A stretch of DNA of 9,618 nt from assembly GCA_043720875.1 (NCBI GenBank), contig JAYSRU010000206.1, positions 1 to 9,618 of the forward strand, read 5' to 3'. The translations under genes and the position numbers were made by a program. The stretch is from JAYSRU01 sp043720875. Lineage in GTDB: Bacteria > Bacteroidota > Bacteroidia > Flavobacteriales_D > Crocinitomicaceae. This document shows, one piece after another, positions 1-6,291 of the stretch (the first letter of the stretch is position 1; each line of letters begins with the position of its first letter). Under the pieces are notes generated by a model. The model was not told the origin of the DNA. It searched no databases and saw only the letters and a program-made list of their open reading frames with translations.

Positions 1-780
1 CTGTTTAGTCAGCAACGTAACCAGTCCAATAATAGGATGGTTCTTTCCACCCGTTGGGAAATATTGTTTGGTTGAACCAATTACAAGTGCTGTTAACCTC
101 AAAGACTTTGAATAATTTGTACTTTGAAGCACATTTTGAGGCGGTTGACTAGCATCAATTCGTTTTGATATCCCCACTTTAAGCATGGGTATATTAAGAC
201 CTAGGTTTGGCAATATGATGGCTGCATTTGAGAAATGGTCCATTTCTATCGTAGACATCAACTCAAAGCTATTCCAACGCTTTCGCATTCCAAAACCTGT
301 CGATGCTGCAGCGTTCCAACGGGAACCAATAGCATTGTTTTTTGGGTTTGTTTGTTGGTCGAATCGCTTGGTTAAATAGGCAATTCCAAATGAATATTTC
401 CAGAAAAAACTAAATGTTTCGCTATGAATCAACGGCAATTCAACATGCGCATCGAGGTAATATGACTTTCCCAATATTTTATCATTACTTAATCCGCTAT
501 GATTAAAACTGATGCCATACGTTGGCTTTTTATATTGACTTTGCCAACTTTTATCACCTCGTGTATGCACTAGTAATGCCAAACCTACGCAATGTGTGCG
601 CTGAATAGGCAGGTGAGCTATTTCTTCTGTGTGCAAAGCTAAAAACCCAACCCCTGTGTTCAATTGAACTCCTAAATCACGTGCTTTAAAAAATAATCTA
701 AAGGGTCTAATTGTATCATTGCTCCAGCAATTTACAGTATAAATGCAAACACACAAAGATAGCAGACCTATTTTCAACAT
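1..780 (-). CDS. PagL-like acyloxyacyl hydrolase / lipid A 3-O-deacylase family outer-membrane protein (partial, 3' end beyond window)
   Basis: Seen: an uninterrupted minus-strand frame of 260 codons from ATG at 780-778, open to the window edge, so the C-terminus is missing. Residues 1-20 form a hydrophobic signal peptide (MLKIGLLSLCVCIYTVNCWS). The body alternates short aromatic/hydrophobic strands, as expected of a small outer-membrane beta-barrel. Residues 182-195 read HFSNAAIILPNLGL, matching the PagL signature H-x-S-N-A-...-P-N-x-G; His182 and Ser184 align with the catalytic His and Ser. A PTGGK motif at about 242-246 fits Bacteroidota members annotated as acyloxyacyl hydrolase. Known of the family: PagL removes the 3-O-linked acyl chain of lipid A at the outer membrane. 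Odd: the position expected for the catalytic Glu (14 after His) is Asn196. Inference: envelope lipid modification or another esterase activity. The gene is divergent from mazG, with a TATATTTG box only four bases upstream of the ATG. Family assignment is fairly sure; substrate is not. Confidence 0.75.
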   Translation of the reverse strand, partial: MLKIGLLSLCVCIYTVNCWSNDTIRPFRLFFKARDLGVQLNTGVGFLALHTEEIAHLPIQRTHCVGLALLVHTRGDKSWQSQYKKPTYGISFNHSGLSNDKILGKSYYLDAHVELPLIHSETFSFFWKYSFGIAYLTKRFDQQTNPKNNAIGSRWNAAASTGFGMRKRWNSFELMSTIEMDHFSNAAIILPNLGLNIPMLKVGISKRIDASQPPQNVLQSTNYSKSLRLTALVIGSTKQYFPTGGKNHPIIGLVTLLTKQ

Positions 781-784
781 ACTG

Positions 785-792
785 CAAATATA
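785..792 (-). promoter_or_regulatory. Bacteroidota -7 promoter box (TATATTTG) for the PagL-like gene
   Basis: On the minus strand this octamer reads TATATTTG, an exact match to the TAnnTTTG -7 consensus of the primary sigma factor of Bacteroidota. It ends four bases before the ATG at 780, so transcription would begin at or very near the start codon. No well-spaced TTTG -33 element is evident: a TTG lies 15 bases upstream, shorter than the usual 19-21. The call rests on the box alone. Confidence 0.4.
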
Positions 793-842
793 AGAAAGGA
801 AAAGAATCAATTGCTAAAACAAGCCAACCCAATTTTTGAAAC

Positions 843-850
843 TACCTTTG
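843..850 (+). promoter_or_regulatory. Bacteroidota -7 promoter box (TACCTTTG) for mazG
   Basis: TACCTTTG matches the TAnnTTTG -7 consensus exactly and ends 13 bases before the mazG ATG at 864, leaving a leader of only about 6-8 bases. No TTTG -33 element stands at the expected 19-21 base spacing; the nearest TTG (811-813) is 29 bases away. There is no purine-rich ribosome binding site in the short leader, as is common in this phylum. Confidence 0.4.
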
Positions 851-863
851 CAAAAAATATTTT

Positions 864-1637
864 ATGGACAAGCGATTAGTAGCCTTCGAGAGACTCTTAA
901 CAATTATGGATGAATTGCGAGAAAAGTGTCCCTGGGATAAAAAACAAACTATTGAAAGTTTAAGACATTTAACCATTGAAGAAACTTATGAGTTATCTGA
1001 TGCTATCATGCAAGGCGATCTCAAAGAAATTGAAGGTGAATTAGGTGATTTATTTCTGCACTTGGTTTTTTACAGTAAGCTTGGCTCAGAAACGGGTGCA
1101 TTTGACGTTGAAACTGTATTGAATAAAGTTTGTGATAAGTTAATCCATCGTCACCCCCATATTTATAGTGACGTTATCGCCGAAACGGAAGAAGAAGTAA
1201 AAATTAACTGGGAGAAATTAAAACTAAAAGAAGGGAAAAAGTCCGTTCTTGAAGGTGTTCCAAAATCATTACCCGCATTGATCAAAGCCCAACGCATGCA
1301 AGAAAAGGTGAAGGGCATCGGATTTGATTGGGAAAATAAAGAACAAGTTTGGGAAAAAGTTGTGGAAGAATTGAATGAGTTAAAGGTGGAAATTGACGCA
1401 GAAAACAAGGATAAGATCGAAAGTGAATTCGGAGATGTTTTATTTTCTATCATAAACTATGCACGTTTTATTAATGTCAACCCAGAAACTGCGTTGGAAA
1501 AAACCAACTTAAAATTCAAAGCACGATTCCAATTGATGGAAGAATTAATAACAAACGAAGCAAAAGACATTAAAACCATGGATCTGAACACGTTAGATGC
1601 CTTCTGGAATAAAGCAAAAATCCTATTAAACAATTAA
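864..1637 (+). CDS. mazG: Nucleoside triphosphate pyrophosphohydrolase MazG
   Basis: The 257-residue product is close to the length of E. coli MazG (about 263) and has both tandem all-alpha MazG domains. N-terminal domain: FERLLTIMDELREKCPWD at 8-25, then the metal-binding motif with Glu39, Glu40 and Glu43 followed by Glu59 and Asp62; the conserved HRHPHIYSD stretch is at 95-103. C-terminal domain: Glu168, Glu169 and Glu172 with Glu188 and Asp191, so both EExxE...ExxD sites are intact. Between them lies the typical linker LEGVPKSLPALIKAQRMQEK (129-148). Known of the family: MazG hydrolyses NTPs and dNTPs to the monophosphate plus pyrophosphate, needs Mg2+, and acts in the cytosol in nucleotide-pool sanitation and, in E. 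coli, in modulating ppGpp during starvation. No mazEF toxin-antitoxin pair is beside it here. The start at 864 is supported by the complete N-terminal motif and the nearby TAnnTTTG box. The next gene starts 99 bases downstream with its own promoter-like sequence. Confidence 0.95.
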   Translation: MDKRLVAFERLLTIMDELREKCPWDKKQTIESLRHLTIEETYELSDAIMQGDLKEIEGELGDLFLHLVFYSKLGSETGAFDVETVLNKVCDKLIHRHPHIYSDVIAETEEEVKINWEKLKLKEGKKSVLEGVPKSLPALIKAQRMQEKVKGIGFDWENKEQVWEKVVEELNELKVEIDAENKDKIESEFGDVLFSIINYARFINVNPETALEKTNLKFKARFQLMEELITNEAKDIKTMDLNTLDAFWNKAKILLNN

Positions 1638-1680
1638 AAGTATACTTTATACCAACATAGCTACACAACATCAAATAACG

Positions 1681-1712
1681 CTTGTTAATTATTTGTAAAA
1701 TGGTTAACTATG
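1681..1712 (+). promoter_or_regulatory. Candidate Bacteroidota promoter for the TonB-dependent receptor
   Basis: CTTG (1681-1684) resembles the -33 TTTG element. It is followed after exactly 20 bases by TAACTATG (1705-1712), one mismatch from TAnnTTTG. Predicted transcription would start around 1717-1720, giving a leader of about 17-20 bases before the TTG start at 1737. This is the best-spaced two-element promoter in the window, although neither element is perfect. Confidence 0.4.
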
Positions 1713-1736
1713 CACTCAAAATAAAAAAACTATATA

Positions 1737-4067
1737 TTGAAAACAATTCTATTCATTTTCGCGAGTCTTTTAAGTTTTTCCATCACTGCTCAAAACCATA
1801 CCATTAGAGGTAACGTTTACGATCAGGCCAATGGAGAAGCATTGAGTCAATTTAAAGTAATTTTAAAGAGCACCGGAGCAGATAAAAAAATGTTGACTGA
1901 TTTAGAAGGCATTTTCTCGTTTTCTAAATTGCCAATAGGAGAATACACCTTGTTGTTTTATGGTTTTGAGTTTGATACAATCATAAAAAAAGTATCAGTT
2001 AAAGAAGCTACAGGAATTACGAGTTTAAATATTCAAATGGCTCCAAGTACGAAAGTTGGAGTGATTGATGTTGAGATTTCTGGGGTTGACAAAGCTAAAA
2101 AGACTGAAGTTGGAATGTCACAAATCTCTTTAGATAAAAAAGGACTTGAACGTATTCCAAGTCAAGGTGCAGAAAATGACATTGTAAGCGCATTTTCGGT
2201 AACCCCAGGAGTTGTAACTACGGGTGACCAGGGAGGGCAATTGTATGTTCGTGGAGGAACACCGATCCAAAATAAAGTATTGTTAGAAGGGATGACAATT
2301 TATAGCCCTTTCCACTCGATTGGGTTTTTCTCTGTTTTCGAAACTGAATTAGTTAAAAATGTTGACATATATACTGGTGGATTTGATGCAACGTATGGTG
2401 GACGTATTTCTTCGATTATGGATATAAGTTACCGTGATGGTAATAAAAAGAAAATCGGAGGTAAAGTTTCCATTTCGCCCTTTATGGCTAAATTGGTTTT
2501 AGAAGGTCCGTTGAAGAAAAACAAAAGTGGAAACGGTGGAATTTCATATATACTATCTGTAAAAAATTCACTTATCGATCAAACATCAAAATCTCTTTAT
2601 AAAAACGTAAACAACGGATTAGGTATGCCTTTCGACTTTACGGACGTTTTCGGTAAGGTTACCTTTCAAAGTGGTACGGGAAGCAAAGCAAGCGTTTTCG
2701 GTTTCCATAATGAAGATAAAGTAAACTACTTTGGCTTAGCAACTTTAGGCTGGACAGCTTCAGGCGGAGGTGTTAATTTTACATTAATCCCAAGTGGTTC
2801 ACCTCTAATCATTCGGGGTCATGTTAATGGTTCAAATTATACGGTTAAATTCTTAGAAGAAACTATTCCAGAGCGTTACAGTAAGATTGGTGGATATGAA
2901 CTTGGATTTGATTTCACTTACTTCTTAACGACCGATAGTGAATTAAACTATGGATTATCTATTAATTCATTCAGTACAGATTATACAACCTATAATGATG
3001 CAGCAACATTGATTACCAGTAAAAGCAATTCAACTGAACTAGCGGGATATGTCAATTATCGTGTCGTGAAATCTCAATGGGTTGTACAGCCAGGGTTGAG
3101 AATTCAATACTACGCGGCTTACAATGAAGTTTCTCTGGAGCCAAGATTGGCAATTAAGTTCAATGCAACTGAAAAACTAAGATTCAAAGCAGCTGGTGGT
3201 CGTTATTCTCAAAATTTCACCTCAGCATCATCAGATAGAGATATTGTAAATTTGTTTAATGGTCTATTATCTGCTCCAACAAATGTTCAAGCCACTTACA
3301 CCGGTGAAAACGGCAAAACAAGAGATGTAAATAACGGTTTACAATATGCTTACCACGCAATAACAGGTTTTGAAATAGATTTATCTAAAACTATTTCATT
3401 GAATGTTGAACCGTACTTTAAATGGTTTAAGCAACTATCGAATATTAATGTTAACAAGATCTATGAAGAAGGAACTGCAATCGCTGTAGGGAAACCAGAC
3501 ATCGAAACGAAAGATTTTATTATTGAAGAAGGTAAATCATACGGTGTCGATCTTTCAGGTAAATATAGCGTGAATAGATTCTACTTATGGGCAGTTTATT
3601 CTCTTGGTAAATCTACGAGATATGATGGTTTTGAAATATATGCTCCGGTTTTCGACAGACGTCATAACGTAAATATTGTCGCTAGTTATTCATTCGGGAA
3701 AAAGAAAGACCTAGAATTATCTATTCGCTGGAACTTAGGTTCTGGTTTACCCTACACGCCTTCTGCTGGTTATTATCAGCCAGAAACATTCCAAAATGGA
3801 GTTACAACAAACTATGCTACTTCAAACAGCAGTACGGTAGGTTTGTTATTAGGTAAATTCAATTCAGACAGATTGCCTTATTATCATAGACTAGATGTTA
3901 CGGCTAAAAAACAATTCATTTTCAAGAACAAATCTATCTTAGAAATCACAGGAGGAGTAACCAATATTTACGATAGAAATAATATTTTTTACGTAAACCG
4001 ATTTACGTATCAAACCATCTACCAATTCCCTATCATTGCAAGTTTAGGAGTGAGTTTTAAGTTTTAA
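1737..4067 (+). CDS. TonB-dependent receptor with N-terminal carboxypeptidase-regulatory-like domain (TTG start)
   Basis: A 776-residue outer-membrane receptor. Signal peptide at residues 1-18, cleavage likely after ...SITA. A CarboxypepD_reg-like beta-sandwich at about 21-103 begins IRGNVYDQANGEALSQFKV. A possible TonB-box-like strand lies near 105-116 (VGVIDVEISG). The plug domain at about 125-235 has YVRGG at 170-174, IYSPFHSIGFFSVF at 188-201 and YGGRISS at 220-226. The rest is a beta-barrel rich in alternating aromatics that ends in Phe (GVSFKF), the usual outer-membrane assembly signal. Known of the family: energised uptake of a bulky ligand through TonB-ExbBD. Start: the codon at 1737 is TTG. 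An in-frame TAA at 1722 excludes anything further upstream, and the first in-frame ATG would remove the signal peptide, so TTG is the only sensible start. No SusD-like lipoprotein, siderophore gene or FecIR-type regulator adjoins it, so the substrate cannot be predicted. A strong terminator follows directly. Confidence 0.9.
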   Translation: MKTILFIFASLLSFSITAQNHTIRGNVYDQANGEALSQFKVILKSTGADKKMLTDLEGIFSFSKLPIGEYTLLFYGFEFDTIIKKVSVKEATGITSLNIQMAPSTKVGVIDVEISGVDKAKKTEVGMSQISLDKKGLERIPSQGAENDIVSAFSVTPGVVTTGDQGGQLYVRGGTPIQNKVLLEGMTIYSPFHSIGFFSVFETELVKNVDIYTGGFDATYGGRISSIMDISYRDGNKKKIGGKVSISPFMAKLVLEGPLKKNKSGNGGISYILSVKNSLIDQTSKSLYKNVNNGLGMPFDFTDVFGKVTFQSGTGSKASVFGFHNEDKVNYFGLATLGWTASGGGVNFTLIPSGSPLIIRGHVNGSNYTVKFLEETIPERYSKIGGYELGFDFTYFLTTDSELNYGLSINSFSTDYTTYNDAATLITSKSNSTELAGYVNYRVVKSQWVVQPGLRIQYYAAYNEVSLEPRLAIKFNATEKLRFKAAGGRYSQNFTSASSDRDIVNLFNGLLSAPTNVQATYTGENGKTRDVNNGLQYAYHAITGFEIDLSKTISLNVEPYFKWFKQLSNINVNKIYEEGTAIAVGKPDIETKDFIIEEGKSYGVDLSGKYSVNRFYLWAVYSLGKSTRYDGFEIYAPVFDRRHNVNIVASYSFGKKKDLELSIRWNLGSGLPYTPSAGYYQPETFQNGVTTNYATSNSSTVGLLLGKFNSDRLPYYHRLDVTAKKQFIFKNKSILEITGGVTNIYDRNNIFYVNRFTYQTIYQFPIIASLGVSFKF

Positions 4068-4091
4068 AAACAGTACATTGAATGCATGTTT

Positions 4092-4127
4092 AAGAGGAAC
4101 AGTTTTTAACTATTCCTCTTTTTTTTT
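4092..4127 (+). terminator. Intrinsic terminator after the TonB-dependent receptor
   Basis: AAGAGGAA (4092-4099) pairs perfectly with TTCCTCTT (4113-4120). The inner AGTT (4101-4104) pairs with AACT (4108-4111) around a TTT loop, with a single C/A mismatch between the two helices. A run of nine T (4119-4127) completes it. It lies 25 bases past the receptor stop codon and separates that gene from the downstream DUF4139 gene. Confidence 0.9.
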
Positions 4128-4190
4128 GAACCAAACTGAAGTTAGTATGTATTAGCCATCAGCAAATAATTTATAAATAATCAAGAAATC

Positions 4191-5879
4191 ATGAAACTAC
4201 CATTCTTAATTTTACTCTCACTTGGTATCACAACAAATGCATTAGCAGGAAACGACGACGAGAAAGTGAAATCTCAAATTCAAGATGTAATTGTTTACCC
4301 ACAAGGTGCGCAAATAAATCACAAAGCTAGTTACTCTGTAAAACCAGGGATAACCAAAATAATTATCTCCAACATCTCTAACGGCATTCAAGATCAAAGT
4401 CTTCAGGTGAGAGGTACCGGTAACATGATTATTATCGACTCTAAACATAGCATCATTTATCCTGAGCCGATAACTACAAAAAAATTCGCTGAATTACCGA
4501 TTGCAATTCGACGTAAAATTGAAAATTATACCGACAGTTTGAAATTTGCACAATACGCCTTGCAAGAACTGGTATTAGAGCTTCAAGTCATTAACACGAC
4601 TAAATCTATACTTTCTAATAACGGTGCAATTTCTGGTAGAGGAAAAGTAAATGATTCGCTACAATTACTAAAAGCTGCTATCGATTATTACCAAACTAAG
4701 ATGATGGAATTGAATCGATCTGAGTTAAAATTTGGTCAACGCAAAACGAACAAAGAAGAACAAATTGCACATTACCGCGAAGTACTAAATGAGTTAAGTC
4801 GTTACACAGCCGAAGCTGATTTATTAGCCGTACCAAAAGGACCAGAGCATGTAATAATCGTTACCGTATCCGCCAAAGAAATCACAACTGGTAAACTATC
4901 TCTTTCTTACCTGGTTAATGATGCAGGTTGGACACCTCAATATGATATTAGAACTGATGTTGCAACCGGGAAAATTGCGTTAACCTATAAAGCTTTGGTT
5001 CACCAACAAACTGATCAGCTTTGGAGCGATGTACGTTTAACTATCTCAACTAATAATCCTTTTCAAAACAAAACGAAGCCAACACTTCACCCATGGTATA
5101 TCGACTATGTCGCCTACCGCCCAAGTCCTTCGGCTAAAAAAGCACGTTCACAATATGACTTAAATGCTCCTTCAATGGCGCAAGAAGGCATGGCTACAAA
5201 CTCAAGGGCAGATAGTGAAAAATATTCTGTTGATGCGGCAACAAGTATTGAATTTATGTCTCAAATAGACAATATGATTTCGGCCGAATTTAAAATCGAT
5301 CTTCCGTATGAGATTAAGAACAATAACGAAAATCACATTGTATTAATCAGTAGCAAAGAAGTTGATGCCAACCTTAAATATTATGCGGTTCCAAAATTAG
5401 ATGCTGGAGCATACCTTGTTGCACATTTAACTAACCTCGAAGATTTAAGTCTTGTACCAGGAGAAGCGAATATCTTCTTTGACGGATCGTATATTGGGGC
5501 AACTTACCTAGATCCTGGAACAATGGAAGACACCATGAAATTAAGTCTTGGGAAAGATCCTAACATCGTAATCAAGCGTACATTACTTAAAAAAGAAACC
5601 AAAGAGAAATTCATAGGTGAAACTAGAGAGTATACTCAATCGTATAAAATTGAAATCAGAAATCAAAAAAATACGAACATTGCTATCATCATCGAAGATC
5701 AAATTCCAATCACAACGAACCCAAATGTGAAGATTGAACTGGAAGACGGCAAAGGAGCTAAATTTACAAGTACAACCGGTGAATTAACATGGGATGTACA
5801 AGTGAAACAAAAGGAAATAAAAACGTTAACTTATTCATTCAAGGTAACGCATCCAAAAGGAACACCTATCTACCTATAA
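4191..5879 (+). CDS. Secreted DUF4140/DUF4139 protein, mucoidy inhibitor MuiA family
   Basis: A 562-residue exported protein. Signal peptide at residues 1-19 ends ...TNALA before Gly20. A DUF4140-like beta domain covers about 27-95 and starts IQDVIVYPQGAQINHKA, the usual N-terminal signature. A long charged helical, probably coiled-coil segment follows at about 103-208. The DUF4139 domain runs from about 215 to the end, with YLVNDAGWTPQYDIR (240-254) and LWSDVRLTISTNNP (277-290) as its most conserved blocks. A low-complexity linker at about 311-345 interrupts it, as is common in the family. Known of the family: named after an enterobacterial gene whose extra copies suppress mucoid capsule production; the biochemical activity is unknown. 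Inference: periplasmic or envelope-associated, non-catalytic. The gene has its own terminator and is separated from the receptor by one, so it is probably transcribed alone. No clear TAnnTTTG box was found upstream; only a weak TATGTATT lies 17 bases after a TTTG at 4125-4128. The start is the ATG directly before the signal peptide. Confidence 0.88.
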   Translation: MKLPFLILLSLGITTNALAGNDDEKVKSQIQDVIVYPQGAQINHKASYSVKPGITKIIISNISNGIQDQSLQVRGTGNMIIIDSKHSIIYPEPITTKKFAELPIAIRRKIENYTDSLKFAQYALQELVLELQVINTTKSILSNNGAISGRGKVNDSLQLLKAAIDYYQTKMMELNRSELKFGQRKTNKEEQIAHYREVLNELSRYTAEADLLAVPKGPEHVIIVTVSAKEITTGKLSLSYLVNDAGWTPQYDIRTDVATGKIALTYKALVHQQTDQLWSDVRLTISTNNPFQNKTKPTLHPWYIDYVAYRPSPSAKKARSQYDLNAPSMAQEGMATNSRADSEKYSVDAATSIEFMSQIDNMISAEFKIDLPYEIKNNNENHIVLISSKEVDANLKYYAVPKLDAGAYLVAHLTNLEDLSLVPGEANIFFDGSYIGATYLDPGTMEDTMKLSLGKDPNIVIKRTLLKKETKEKFIGETREYTQSYKIEIRNQKNTNIAIIIEDQIPITTNPNVKIELEDGKGAKFTSTTGELTWDVQVKQKEIKTLTYSFKVTHPKGTPIYL

Positions 5880-5900
5880 GTAATCTAATATTGTTTTAGC

Positions 5901-5941
5901 AAAAAGAGCGGTTATCAATTTTGATAGTCGCTCTTTTTTTT
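5901..5941 (+). terminator. Intrinsic terminator after the DUF4139 gene
   Basis: AAAAAGAGCG (5901-5910) pairs with CGCTCTTTTT (5929-5938), and an inner helix TATCA (5913-5917) pairs with TGATA (5922-5926) around a short loop; two G-T wobbles join the helices. The 3' side merges into a run of eight T (5934-5941). It begins 21 bases after the stop codon at 5877-5879. Confidence 0.9.
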
Positions 5942-6102
5942 ATTCATATCGAATTAATTTTGCCGAACTTGATTTATTTGAAAAGTATCGTTTACCAAAA
6001 CTTCCTATTTTCAACAAACATGTATGGATGCAAAGTATGTTAAGCTTTGCAGTTAAAGAACAACATCCTCCAAAGTCAAAATTGGGATACAAACAGAATT
6101 AA
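5941..6102 (+). other. Orphan open frame, possible 3' remnant of a lost gene
   Basis: The frame read from 5941 stays open to TAA at 6100-6102; including the terminator region it has no stop from 5884 on. The translation after the terminator looks protein-like in composition: residues read from 5953 begin INFAELDLFEKYRLPKLPIF, and the frame ends KLGYKQN. There is no plausible start codon early in the frame; the first ATG, at 6028, would leave only 24 residues. It has no upstream promoter with a clear -33 element. I do not recognise the family. It could be the decayed C-terminal end of a former gene, or chance in AT-rich DNA. Confidence 0.2.
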
Positions 6103-6255
6103 TCAATTTAGGCTATATTTTCTAGTTGAGCCATAATGGTTTTTTACACGGATAAAAAAATACAACATCAATTCGGTATTAATAATTTGGTCTCCAATAC
6201 GTCTAAAATAACCCTCAATTAATTTGCATTTAATTTCGCTCAACAAAAGAGACGG
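6103..6255. other. Intergenic stretch without a recognisable gene
   Basis: With 5942-6102 this completes the roughly 350-base gap before the last gene. Both strands carry frequent stops, and I see no tRNA-like cloverleaf, riboswitch, direct repeat or convincing hairpin. CCATAATGG at 6131-6139 is a short palindrome whose loop would be too small for a stable hairpin. The stretch is strongly AT-rich and runs into the promoter-like box of the next gene. Confidence 0.5.
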
Positions 6256-6263
6256 TAATTTTG
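6256..6263 (+). promoter_or_regulatory. Bacteroidota -7 promoter box (TAATTTTG) for the giant exported protein
   Basis: TAATTTTG matches TAnnTTTG exactly and sits 28 bases before the ATG at 6292, predicting a leader of about 20 bases. A TTTC at 6234-6237, one mismatch from TTTG and 18 bases upstream, is a possible weak -33 element. The leader has no Shine-Dalgarno-like sequence. Confidence 0.45.
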
Positions 6264-6291
6264 CAGAAATTAAAAATGTAATTGAGAAAAT

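Noticed and set aside
185..379. A 64-codon plus-strand open frame.
   Set aside because: It lies antisense within the PagL-like gene, has no family resemblance and no promoter; it is a shadow of the coding frame.
718..780. A lipoprotein signal at the N-terminus of the PagL-like protein (Cys18 after TVN).
   Set aside because: The residues before Cys do not fit the [LVI][ASTVI][GAS]C lipobox (Asn at -1), and the family consists of outer-membrane barrels with ordinary signal peptides.
1163..1453. A 96-codon minus-strand open frame, Ser/Phe-rich.
   Set aside because: It is antisense to mazG, whose motifs are fully conserved across this stretch; the Ser/Phe-rich composition is what the reverse strand of Glu/Lys-rich codons gives.
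5955..5962. TAATTTTG, a second exact TAnnTTTG box in the gap.
   Set aside because: It has no -33 element at proper spacing and no gene starting nearby; such octamers occur by chance in AT-rich DNA.
6108..6139. A possible hairpin (GGCT ... AGCC) and the CCATAATGG palindrome near a T run, considered as a terminator or small RNA.
   Set aside because: The stems are only four base pairs and the CCATAATGG loop is a single base, so neither would be stable.
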